Origin: an uncultured Burkholderiales bacterium
GTDB lineage: Bacteria; Pseudomonadota; Gammaproteobacteria; Burkholderiales; Burkholderiaceae_D
DNA: 5,115 nucleotides
Direction: 5' to 3'
Assembly (NCBI GenBank): GCA_903904635.1
Contig: CAIVDH010000400.1
Location: 1-5,115 of the forward strand
Below are positions 1 to 5,115 of the stretch, in pieces. Both the position numbers and the translations under genes were made by a program. The notes under the pieces are model-generated. The model was not told the origin of the DNA, searched no databases, and was given only the letters and a program-made list of their open reading frames with translations. Each line of letters begins with the position of its first letter. The first letter of the stretch is position 1.

Positions 1-549
1 AGCAATGCCTAATTCTTTGCGCAAGCGATTAAGCGACTGCGCAATCTCTTTGATGATGGAAGGTTGTATGCCCTCAGTGGGTTCATCAAGAATCAGTACC
101 TGCGGCTTGGAGACCAGCGCCCGCGCAATCGCCAGCTGCTGCTGCTGTCCACCAGACAGATTGCCGCCCTTGCGAGCGCGCATCTCATCAAGTACGGGAA
201 AAAATTCATATATAAACGCAGGAATGCCGTCGTAGCGTTGCGTCTCCAGTCCGGACAAAATATTTTCTTCAACGGTGAGCTGAGGAAAAATCATGCGCCC
301 TTGTGGAACATAGGCCACGCCCGCTTGCACTCTTTTGAAGCTTTGCAGACCGAATAACTCCTTGTTATCGAGCTTTATTGATCCACTCTTTGCAGGAATC
401 ATGCCAACTATTGCTTTAAGTAAAGTACTTTTACCCATGCCATTGCGACCAACTATGGCCGTAGCACTTCCGCGCTCAAGCGTGAAAGATATATTTTGGA
501 TAACCGGGCTCTCGCCATAGCCCACATGTAAATTGGAGATAGACAGCAT
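1..549 (-). CDS. urtE: Urea ABC transporter ATPase UrtE (3' end cut by window edge)
   Basis: One of two ATP-hydrolysing subunits of the urea importer, acting on the cytoplasmic face with UrtD. The reading frame opens with ATG at 549 and stays open for 183 codons to the window edge. Visible motifs are Walker A GRNGMGKST (residues 34-42), Q-loop Gln83 in YVPQGR, ABC signature LSGGQQQQ (131-138), Walker B LILDE (152-156) and D-loop region EGIQPS (159-164). The LivF-like 'GRMIFPQLTVEENI' segment (84-97) and 'PTEGIQPSII' are typical of UrtE. Family members are about 230 residues, so roughly the last 45-50, including the switch region after Walker B, lie outside the window. A Shine-Dalgarno GAGGAAA overlaps the urtD stop and supports this start; the gap to urtD is 7 bp. 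No frameshift is seen. A LivF-type amino-acid ATPase is the alternative, but the operon context favours UrtE. Confidence 0.95.
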   Translation of the reverse strand, partial: MLSISNLHVGYGESPVIQNISFTLERGSATAIVGRNGMGKSTLLKAIVGMIPAKSGSIKLDNKELFGLQSFKRVQAGVAYVPQGRMIFPQLTVEENILSGLETQRYDGIPAFIYEFFPVLDEMRARKGGNLSGGQQQQLAIARALVSKPQVLILDEPTEGIQPSIIKEIAQSLNRLRKELGIA

Positions 550-551
550 GA

Positions 552-558
552 TTTCCTC
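552..558 (-). promoter_or_regulatory. Ribosome binding site of urtE
   Basis: The minus strand reads GAGGAAATC just before the ATG at 549. The site overlaps the urtD stop codon (559-557), so ribosomes ending urtD terminate on top of it. This fits translational coupling of the two ATPase subunits and fixes the urtE start. Confidence 0.7.
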
Positions 559-1354
559 AATGGCCTAAATAGACTTCGATTACACGCGGATCATTTTGCA
601 CATCATCGATACTGCCTTCGGAGAGCAGCTTGCCCTGATGCAGTACCGTCACGATGCTGGCGATGGATTTAACGAATTCCATATCATGTTCAATGACGAC
701 TAATGATTTGCCCAATGCGATGGTGCGCAACAGCTCAGCAGTTTGTTCGCGCTCACGTGGCGACATGCCGGCGACAGGCTCATCAAGCAGCAGCAGCTCA
801 GGCTCTTGCATCAACAGCATGCCAATTTCCAGCCACTGTTTTTGGCCATGCGCAAGCGTGCCGGATTTTATGTGGAGATGATTTTCAAGTCGGATTTGCT
901 GCGCAATTTCTTCTATGCGTGCTTTGACCTGTGGTGTGCGGCGGAACAGTATCGATGCCCATACGCCATGCACTTGCGGTATCGAGATTTCCAGATTTTC
1001 TGCAACCGTCAGATCTTCATAAATAGAAGGATTTTGAAATTTACGTCCTACGCCATGACGCACGATTTCAAATTCAGGCATCGCGGAGAGCTCCATATCG
1101 CGAAAGCGTATGCTGCCGGACGTGGGTTGGGTTTTACCGCAGATCATATCGAGCAGCGTCGTTTTGCCTGCGCCGTTAGGTCCGATGATCACGCGCAGCT
1201 CGCGTTCATTCACAGACAGCGATAAATTATCCACGGCCTTAAAGCCATCAAACGAAACAGTTACGTTTTCTACCGTCAGTATGCGTTGCGAGCCTTCTGT
1301 TTTTGCGAGCTGATCTTGTGCAGCTTTAACCGACTGGGAGCTGTTTGCACTCAT
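557..1354 (-). CDS. urtD: Urea ABC transporter ATPase UrtD
   Basis: Second ATPase of the urea importer, expected to pair with UrtE under the UrtB/UrtC membrane core. The 265 residues contain Walker A GPNGAGKTT (58-66), Q-loop Gln107 in RKFQNPSIYEDLTV, signature LAHGQKQ (167-173), Walker B LLLLDE (187-192), D-loop VAGMSP (194-199) and switch His223 in VIEHDME. 'HGQKQWLEIGMLL' and 'DEPVAGM' are characteristic of UrtD as opposed to LivG. The first 24 or so residues are a polar Gln/Ser/Ala-rich extension before the ABC fold begins at RILTVENVTV. The start is set by an AAGGAG site five bases upstream and by a 4-bp ATGA overlap with the urtC stop. One oddity is that the usual serine of the signature (LSxGQ) is alanine here (codon GCG). 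The length is normal for the family. Confidence 0.96.
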   Translation of the reverse strand: MSANSSQSVKAAQDQLAKTEGSQRILTVENVTVSFDGFKAVDNLSLSVNERELRVIIGPNGAGKTTLLDMICGKTQPTSGSIRFRDMELSAMPEFEIVRHGVGRKFQNPSIYEDLTVAENLEISIPQVHGVWASILFRRTPQVKARIEEIAQQIRLENHLHIKSGTLAHGQKQWLEIGMLLMQEPELLLLDEPVAGMSPREREQTAELLRTIALGKSLVVIEHDMEFVKSIASIVTVLHQGKLLSEGSIDDVQNDPRVIEVYLGH

Positions 1355-2400
1355 GGCAGCTCCTTTTTTGCAGATTTTGAAGTAAGAAGTTTTTGTATCG
1401 TGCCGGCTATGCCATCAGGCATGAAGCCAACCACAATGATGAACATCGCACCGAGCAAAAATAACCACGTCTGTGGGAACTGCTCAGAAAAATAGGATTT
1501 CATCAAACCCACCATCAGCGCACCAATTACCGCACCAGTGACAGAAAGACGACCGCCCATTGCAGCGAAGATCACCATCTCTACCGAAGCAACAGAGCCC
1601 ACCAACGTCGGACTGATCAACCCGACTTGCAGCGTATACATCGCGCCACCGATGGAAGACAACACAGCGGCAATAGTAAAAACAAACGCCTTGAACATGG
1701 CCGTGTTGTAGCCGGAGAAGCGCACCCGGTCTTCGCGGTCACGCACGGCGATTAAAATTTTGCCAAATCGTGTTTGCAGCAAAAGCGCAGCAAGCGTTGT
1801 AATAACCAGTAAAAATCCGATTTCAATAAAATAAATCGAGCGTCGGCTTTCTTCTGAAATCACATCCATGCCGAGCAGGGTACGAAAATCCGTGATGCCG
1901 TTTGCGCCGCCCGTGTCACCTTGTTGGCCGATGATTAATACCGTCATCGTCATGGCCAGTGAAATCGTCACGATAGCGAAATACACACCAGAGACACGCT
2001 TTTTGAAAATCGCATACGAGAAGGGGAAAGCGATCGCAATGGGCACTAACAAAATAGCGGCAACAGTCGCAGTGAAAGAGCGGAATGGCTCCCACCACAA
2101 AGGCAGCGTCTCTACACTGCTCCAGACCATGAAGTCAGGCAGCTCAGGCGCAGAAGCTTCGAGCTTTAAGAACATCGCCATCGCATAGCCGCCTATGCCG
2201 AAAAATATGCCCTGGCCCAGCGACAAGATGCCGCAATAGCCCCATACCAATACAACACCAACAGCGACAAATGCAAACGCAATATATTTGCCGAAGTTGG
2301 CCAGCCAAAATGAATCCAGACTGAGTGGCAGCAGCACGATCAATAACAACGCCAGTGCAATATGCGCAACCGGTTCGGAAGAGAGTTGAAAGTGTTTCAT
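1351..2400 (-). CDS. urtC: Urea ABC transporter permease UrtC
   Basis: Inner-membrane permease of the LivM type, forming the translocation path with UrtB. The 349 residues contain about eight to ten hydrophobic segments, for example around 12-29, 36-54, 58-79, 108-130, 138-158, 190-209, 235-257, 270-300 and 310-328. Diagnostic motifs are GYCGILSLGQGIFFGIGGYA (54-73), the TGGANGITDF loop (163-172) and the cytoplasmic ATPase-contact loop GKILIAVRDREDRVRFSGY (213-231). The near-C-terminal 'VGFMPDGIAG' is also usual for LivM/UrtC. The ATG is separated from the urtB stop by a single base, and no clear Shine-Dalgarno precedes it, so translation probably depends on ribosomes finishing urtB. Its 3' end overlaps urtD. 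A branched-chain amino-acid LivM is the main alternative; neighbours UrtA and UrtD argue for urea. Confidence 0.95.
   Translation of the reverse strand: MKHFQLSSEPVAHIALALLLIVLLPLSLDSFWLANFGKYIAFAFVAVGVVLVWGYCGILSLGQGIFFGIGGYAMAMFLKLEASAPELPDFMVWSSVETLPLWWEPFRSFTATVAAILLVPIAIAFPFSYAIFKKRVSGVYFAIVTISLAMTMTVLIIGQQGDTGGANGITDFRTLLGMDVISEESRRSIYFIEIGFLLVITTLAALLLQTRFGKILIAVRDREDRVRFSGYNTAMFKAFVFTIAAVLSSIGGAMYTLQVGLISPTLVGSVASVEMVIFAAMGGRLSVTGAVIGALMVGLMKSYFSEQFPQTWLFLLGAMFIIVVGFMPDGIAGTIQKLLTSKSAKKELP
1360..1365 (-). promoter_or_regulatory. Ribosome binding site of urtD, inside urtC
   Basis: A near-consensus AAGGAG sits five bases upstream of the urtD ATG, within the last codons of urtC. It supports the 4-bp overlapping start over any downstream start. 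Confidence 0.75.
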
Positions 2401-2401
2401 A

Positions 2402-3304
2402 TCAAGCGCGCACTTTCGAAGAAAATAATCCGTTAGGGCGGAAGTACAGTACCAATATCACCAGCAGCAGTATCGATACCTTTGCCATTGAGCCGCTCAT
2501 CAAATATTCCAACGTAGTTTGTGATTGCGCGATAACGAAACCGGAAGCGACTGTGCCAAACAAACTGGCCACACCACCAAAGACCACCACAATGAAAGAA
2601 TCAATCACATACAATTGGCCGGTGCCGGGATTGGTTGAGCCTATCATCGTGAACACCGCGCCGGCGATACCGGCAAGCCCGGAGCCCAATGCAAACGTAG
2701 TTGCATCAACACGATCAGTATTAATGCCCACCGCAGAACTCATCGCACGATTTTGTGTAACAGCGCGTGCACGCAAGCCTGCACGGGTTTTGAAAAATAA
2801 TAAGTAGACGCAGATAGCAACCAGTATCGTTAAACCAATAATGAAAATACGATTTAGTGGCAGCTGTATGCCAGCGACAGGTTCCCATGCGCCAGTCAGC
2901 CATGACGTCAGTGGCAATGAAACTTCTTGTGCGCCGAAAATAGAGCGAAACGATTGCTGCATGATCAGCGACAAACCCCAGGTTGCCAGTAGCGTATCCA
3001 GCGGCCGTTTATAAAACCACTGCATAAACCCGCGTTCTAGTGCGTAGCCAAACACATACGTCACAAAAAAGGCAACCAGTATGGCGACGATCAGGTAATA
3101 GTCCATCAGCGATGGCAGATAGAGTGAAAAGAACTTTGATGTCAGATACGTGGCATAGGCACCCAGTGTCATGAGTTCGCCATGTGCCATGTTGATCACG
3201 CCCATCAGGCCGAAAACAATGCCCAGCCCTAGCGCCATCAATACCAAAATAGTAAATAACGACAAGCCGTTAAAGACTTGCATGACAAAAATTTCAAACG
3301 ACAT
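2402..3304 (-). CDS. urtB: Urea ABC transporter permease UrtB
   Basis: Inner-membrane permease of the LivH type, partner of UrtC. I choose the ATG at 3304 (300 residues, MSFEIFVMQVFNGL...), which has a GGAG site six bases upstream. The frame extends 15 codons further to a TTG at 3349, but that start lies in the loop of a hairpin and adds a non-family sequence. Motifs are GLMGVINMAHGELMTLGAY (32-50), 'RPLDTLLATWGLSLIMQQ' (100-117, strongly urea-type), and the cytoplasmic coupling loop TRAGLRARAVTQNRAMSSA (173-191) followed by VGINTDRVD. Hydrophobic stretches lie near 10-34, 70-90, 152-171, 203-222, 235-258 and 275-288. The protein ends FRPNGLFSSKVRA. This is the short UrtB form; some proteobacterial UrtB proteins carry a long extra N-terminal domain, absent here. 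It is preceded by 103 bp with two hairpins after urtA and followed 1 bp later by urtC. Confidence 0.95.
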   Translation of the reverse strand: MSFEIFVMQVFNGLSLFTILVLMALGLGIVFGLMGVINMAHGELMTLGAYATYLTSKFFSLYLPSLMDYYLIVAILVAFFVTYVFGYALERGFMQWFYKRPLDTLLATWGLSLIMQQSFRSIFGAQEVSLPLTSWLTGAWEPVAGIQLPLNRIFIIGLTILVAICVYLLFFKTRAGLRARAVTQNRAMSSAVGINTDRVDATTFALGSGLAGIAGAVFTMIGSTNPGTGQLYVIDSFIVVVFGGVASLFGTVASGFVIAQSQTTLEYLMSGSMAKVSILLLVILVLYFRPNGLFSSKVRA

Positions 3305-3310
3305 CCGATA

Positions 3311-3314
3311 CTCC
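3311..3314 (-). promoter_or_regulatory. Ribosome binding site that decides the urtB start
   Basis: The minus strand reads GGAG, then six bases, then ATG at 3304. The longer alternative start (TTG at 3349) lies in a stem-loop and has no such site, so the 300-residue product is preferred. Confidence 0.7.
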
Positions 3315-3335
3315 AAAAACGCATACTGGTTTTTA

Positions 3336-3365
3336 AAAGCCGCCCGCAACTACACGGGCGGCTTT
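3336..3365 (-). terminator. GC-rich hairpin between urtA and urtB (partial terminator or mRNA stabiliser)
   Basis: A perfect 11-bp inverted repeat (AAAGCCGCCCG at 3336-3346, CGGGCGGCTTT at 3355-3365) has an 8-base loop. On the minus strand the stem ends in only four T residues, part of them paired, and then A residues. It is therefore a weak intrinsic terminator at best. Its place directly after the binding-protein gene fits the common arrangement in which a hairpin protects the upstream mRNA or partly stops transcription, giving more UrtA than permease. The effect is inferred. Confidence 0.65.
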
Positions 3366-3372
3366 GCTGCAC

Positions 3373-3395
3373 AAGCCTATAAAACTAATAGGCTT
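3373..3395 (-). other. AT-rich stem-loop just after the urtA stop codon
   Basis: AAGCCTAT (3373-3380) and ATAGGCTT (3388-3395) form a perfect 8-bp stem with a 7-base loop, 12 bases after the urtA stop. It lies in tandem with the stronger GC-rich hairpin that follows and may help block 3' exonucleases. On its own it is a modest structure. Confidence 0.5.
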
Positions 3396-3407
3396 ATAAA
3401 ACGCGGA

Positions 3408-4598
3408 TTACAGTTTTGGGAACGGATTTGGCTGAATCACATCCGACTCGAATACGATATCAAATTGCCCATCAGGACGCGCTTTACCGATACGCACACG
3501 TTTTGCAACGTGATGGTTCGTTGCATGTACCGTGACCTTGCCTTCAGGCGCATCAAGTTCCAGCCCGGCTGAAGCGGCGATGACTTTTTCAACATCGAAT
3601 GACTTCGCTTTTTCAACTGCCATTTTCCACAGATAGACGGAGTTATAAGCCACTTGCATCGGATCGCCAACGACACGGTCCTGGCCATATTTAGATTTGA
3701 TGGCTTTGACAAATTTATCGTTACGGGCGCTCTTAATGCTCTGGAAATAGCCCATGCATGCGTAGTAGCCGACTGCATTATCTTTGCCGATACCATCAAT
3801 CTCATTTTCCGAAACGACGGTTGAGAGCAGTTTTTGTTTGTCGCCACCCAGACCGGCGGCTTTTAGCTGCTTGTAAAACGCAACGTTGGAACCACCAACT
3901 ACCGTTGAATAAATCCAGTCAGGTTTTGCGGCCTTGATTTTATTGATGATGGATGAAAATTCGGTATGACCCAGCGGCACATATTCTTCACCGACAGTTT
4001 GTCCGCCTACACGCGCCACAGTTGGTCTGGCAATCTTGTTGCACAGACGTGGGTAGATGTAATCAGAGCCAACGAAGAAGAAAGTTTTGCCTTGTTGCTT
4101 GGCCATCCATTCGATTGCAGCAATCACAGATTGCGTTGCTTCTTGCGATGGATAGATTACATACTTGTCTTGTTCCTGACCTTCGTAATAAGTTGGGTAG
4201 TAGAGCAGACCTTTATTTTGATTCAGCACGGGCAGCACAGCCTTACGCGAAGCTGAGGTGTAGCAACCAACGATTGCGGCAACTTTGTCGCGCTGTAGCA
4301 GTTTCTTTGCTTTTTCAGCAAAGGTCGGCCAGTCTGATGCGCCGTCTTCAATGACCGCTTCAATCTGACGGCCCATTACACCGCCGGCGGCGTTGATTTC
4401 TTCAATAGCTAATTTTTCTGCATCGACCAGTGAGGCTTCAGCAATAGCAATGGTTCCTGAAAGCGAATGCAGCAAGCCGAGCTTGACGGTTTCTGCGGCG
4501 TGCGCGGATGAAGATAAAAGTCCTACACCAGGAATTGCGCTGGCTGCGAGTAACGCACCACTGGTTTGAAGAAAACTGCGACGATTGAATTTAGACAT
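3408..4598 (-). CDS. urtA: Urea ABC transporter substrate-binding protein UrtA
   Basis: Periplasmic binding protein that captures urea (possibly also short-chain amides) and delivers it to UrtB/UrtC. The 396-residue product starts with a twin-arginine type signal: RR at 6-7 in NRRSFLQ, a hydrophobic stretch about 13-28, and an AHA cleavage site after Ala34, giving a mature start AETVKLGLL. The rest is a type-I periplasmic fold of the LivK/UrtA/FmdD family: LLHSLSGTIAIAE (42-54), GGVMGRQIEAVIEDGASDWP (72-91), GCYTSASRKAVLP (111-123) and LLYYPTYYEGQE (131-142). These segments are typical of urea/amide binders and differ from amino-acid-binding LivK. An AGGAG eight bases upstream supports the ATG at 4598. 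Length is slightly short of the roughly 400-430 residues usual for the family, with both ends intact. The homologous FmdD short-chain amide-binding protein of Methylophilus is the main functional alternative. Confidence 0.95.
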   Translation of the reverse strand: MSKFNRRSFLQTSGALLAASAIPGVGLLSSSAHAAETVKLGLLHSLSGTIAIAEASLVDAEKLAIEEINAAGGVMGRQIEAVIEDGASDWPTFAEKAKKLLQRDKVAAIVGCYTSASRKAVLPVLNQNKGLLYYPTYYEGQEQDKYVIYPSQEATQSVIAAIEWMAKQQGKTFFFVGSDYIYPRLCNKIARPTVARVGGQTVGEEYVPLGHTEFSSIINKIKAAKPDWIYSTVVGGSNVAFYKQLKAAGLGGDKQKLLSTVVSENEIDGIGKDNAVGYYACMGYFQSIKSARNDKFVKAIKSKYGQDRVVGDPMQVAYNSVYLWKMAVEKAKSFDVEKVIAASAGLELDAPEGKVTVHATNHHVAKRVRIGKARPDGQFDIVFESDVIQPNPFPKL

Positions 4599-4606
4599 GC
4601 CTGAAT

Positions 4607-4611
4607 CTCCT
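4607..4611 (-). promoter_or_regulatory. Ribosome binding site of urtA
   Basis: AGGAG on the minus strand, eight bases before the urtA ATG at 4598. It is the only good site near the twin-arginine signal peptide start. Confidence 0.75.
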
Positions 4612-4650
4612 GTAATTGTGTTTTGTAAAACGTCCAGACCCGACTGCTGC

Positions 4651-4677
4651 GCTCAAGGTTTTAAGGGGGCCTTGAGC
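4651..4677 (-). promoter_or_regulatory. Stem-loop in the urtA 5' leader
   Basis: GCTCAAGG (4651-4658) and CCTTGAGC (4670-4677) form a perfect 8-bp stem around an 11-base loop. In the minus-strand RNA the loop begins with five C residues. It lies 53 bases before the urtA start and about 40 bases after the terminator T-run. No T-run follows it, so it is not a terminator; a role in leader folding or mRNA stability is a guess. Confidence 0.5.
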
Positions 4678-4690
4678 ATTCCGCTGCTTC

Positions 4691-4706
4691 ATGTGTTGAA
4701 ACACAT
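4691..4706. promoter_or_regulatory. 16-bp palindrome, candidate operator
   Basis: ATGTGTT-GA-AACACAT is a perfect 7-bp inverted repeat with a two-base centre. Such a tight dyad is more like a binding site for a dimeric regulator than an RNA hairpin, although a 6-bp stem with a TGAA loop is also possible. It sits between the terminator and the second leader stem-loop. I do not recognise the regulator. Confidence 0.4.
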
Positions 4707-4717
4707 TTTGCGAAAAC

Positions 4718-4760
4718 AAAAAAAATGCCCTAAGGGAACGTCTACACGTTCCCTCAGGGC
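4718..4760 (-). terminator. Strong intrinsic terminator facing urtA (upstream-gene terminator or attenuator)
   Basis: A 14-bp stem (4727-4740 with 4747-4760) with a 6-base loop is followed on the minus strand by A and eight T residues (4725-4718). In minus-strand RNA all 14 pairs form, one as G-U; in plus-strand RNA the same position is an A-C mismatch, and the tail there is five U. The element therefore looks built for leftward transcription, that is, toward urtA, about 120 bp before its start. It either ends an upstream minus-strand transcript from outside the window or controls read-through into the operon. Some rightward termination is also possible. Confidence 0.85.
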
Positions 4761-4813
4761 TTTTTCGCCTTGCACTGCGCCGGCATTGTTGGCGGCACTG
4801 CGCACAAATTTTG

Positions 4814-4833
4814 ACTTCGCAGTGTTGCGAAGT
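4814..4833 (-). promoter_or_regulatory. Perfect 8-bp hairpin near the predicted transcription start
   Basis: ACTTCGCA (4814-4821) and TGCGAAGT (4826-4833) pair perfectly around a 4-base loop. It lies just downstream of the candidate -10 element, so it could be the first stem of the leader RNA or an operator overlapping the start site. Confidence 0.45.
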
Positions 4834-4839
4834 GGGTTG

Positions 4840-4869
4840 AGAATACGCGCGCCTTTTATCGCTTGTCAA
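4840..4869 (-). promoter_or_regulatory. Candidate sigma-70 promoter of the urt operon
   Basis: On the minus strand a perfect -35 hexamer TTGACA (4869-4864) is followed after 18 bases by TATTCT (4845-4840), which matches four of six bases of TATAAT. The predicted start is near 4833, giving a leader of about 235 bases that contains the terminator. The 18-base spacer and weak -10 make this a moderate candidate; I saw nothing better between the terminator and urtA. Confidence 0.4.
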
Positions 4870-4884
4870 TACATGGAAAATGAC

Positions 4885-4909
4885 TTTTTGAATGAAATCA
4901 TTTCAAAAA
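4885..4909. repeat. AT-rich dyad upstream of the candidate promoter
   Basis: TTTTTGAA (4885-4892) and TTCAAAAA (4902-4909) are inverted, and a nested palindrome TGAAAT-C-ATTTCA lies at 4893-4905. The element is 16-40 bp upstream of the candidate -35, a usual place for an activator site. Its AT-richness makes chance occurrence more likely. Confidence 0.3.
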
Positions 4910-5044
4910 AACAGGTTTGGCCGCGTTGCATCGCAATATTAAATTGGTGATAAAAGTGCGAAGCCTTGCAAAATCAGGGAGAAAAAAATGACAGGCAATT
5001 TTGCGCCGCACAAAAAAGGTGCGAATTTATTTGTTTAAAATTTT

Positions 5045-5067
5045 TAATAAATACGCTAATAAATACG
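5045..5067. repeat. Tandem direct repeat TAATAAATACG, two copies
   Basis: Two exact 11-base copies at 5045-5055 and 5057-5067 are spaced 12 bases start to start, inside an AT-rich stretch. It could be a binding site, an UP-like promoter element for a gene outside the window, or low-complexity sequence. Confidence 0.45.
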
Positions 5068-5115
5068 TTGTTGAATAATTTATTAAATAGTTAATAAAAT
5101 TATTCTTATTCGCCC

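Larger units (their letters stand above)
4599..5115. other. Gene-free urtA upstream region and leader
   Basis: These 517 bases contain no convincing gene. The open frames here run through the terminator hairpin, are rich in Cys/Arg, and lack both family resemblance and a good ribosome site. From urtA outward the region holds an 8-bp stem-loop (4651-4677), a 16-bp palindrome (4691-4706), a strong terminator facing urtA (4718-4760), two 9-bp direct repeats (4772-4780 and 4795-4803), a perfect 8-bp hairpin (4814-4833), a possible sigma-70 promoter (4840-4869), a dyad at 4885-4909, and a very AT-rich stretch from about 5024 to the edge. I checked the minus strand for the GG-N10-GC spacing of sigma-54 promoters and found no credible match. 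The start of the neighbouring gene must lie beyond the window. Confidence 0.7.

Noticed and set aside
743..1225. 160-codon plus-strand open frame opposite urtD
   Set aside because: It is antisense to the conserved ATPase motifs of urtD and its sequence is a shadow of that coding strand.
3305..3349. N-terminal extension of urtB starting at TTG 3349
   Set aside because: It begins in a hairpin loop, lacks a ribosome site, and adds residues unlike the family, while ATG 3304 has GGAG six bases upstream.
3953..4354. Plus-strand open frames opposite urtA
   Set aside because: They lie antisense to a well-conserved gene, without start signals or recognisable domains.
4669..4682. Sigma-54-like GG-N10-GC spacing on the minus strand
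   Set aside because: Flanking bases do not match TGGCAC or TTGC and the match lies inside a stem-loop, so it is best explained by chance.
4718..4833. Guanidine-type (mini-ykkC) riboswitch
   Set aside because: The leader hairpins do not carry the paired ACGR loops expected of that class, and no other known riboswitch consensus was recognised.
4591..4869. Minus-strand 92-codon open frame upstream of urtA
   Set aside because: It reads through the terminator and leader stems, is rich in Arg/Cys/Gln without a recognisable fold, and overlaps the urtA start in another frame.
4585..4950. Plus-strand 121-codon open frame across the leader
   Set aside because: It starts inside urtA antisense, has no ribosome site, crosses the hairpins, and shows no family resemblance.
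5007..5023. Small inverted repeat CGCAC/GTGCG
   Set aside because: It has only five pairs around a 7-base loop with no following T-run or promoter context, so it is too weak to list.

Overview
The window holds most of a urea-type ABC transporter operon, urtABCDE, on the minus strand. From right to left it runs urtA (substrate-binding protein), urtB and urtC (two permeases), urtD and urtE (two ATPases). The left edge cuts urtE after 183 codons. Family assignment rests on protein motifs and on the conserved gene order. The twin-arginine signal on UrtA, good Shine-Dalgarno sites and moderate base composition suggest a Gram-negative bacterium, most plausibly a betaproteobacterium (methylotroph or nitrifier relatives are possible). 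That placement is inference, because no phylogenetic marker is present.

Layout: 1-549 is urtE (3'-truncated by the window). 557-1354 is urtD. 1351-2400 is urtC, whose stop overlaps the urtD start by 4 bp. 2402-3304 is urtB, which stops 1 bp before urtC. 3305-3407 is an intercistronic region with two hairpins. 3408-4598 is urtA. 4599-5115 has no convincing gene; it holds a urtA leader with several hairpins, including a textbook intrinsic terminator pointing toward urtA, a possible sigma-70 promoter upstream of it, and an AT-rich end.

UrtA should capture urea (or possibly short-chain amides) in the periplasm, UrtB/UrtC form the channel, and UrtD/UrtE power it. Tight spacing from urtB to urtE indicates one translationally linked transcript. 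The hairpins after urtA probably let the binding protein be made in excess over the membrane parts.

The protein-coding part is conventional, and I see no new protein system. The part most worth checking is the leader: if the predicted promoter is real, RNA polymerase must pass a strong terminator about 120 bp before urtA, which would make the operon subject to attenuation or antitermination. No sigma-54 promoter was found in the 517 bp upstream of urtA, although such nitrogen-scavenging operons are often NtrC-controlled.
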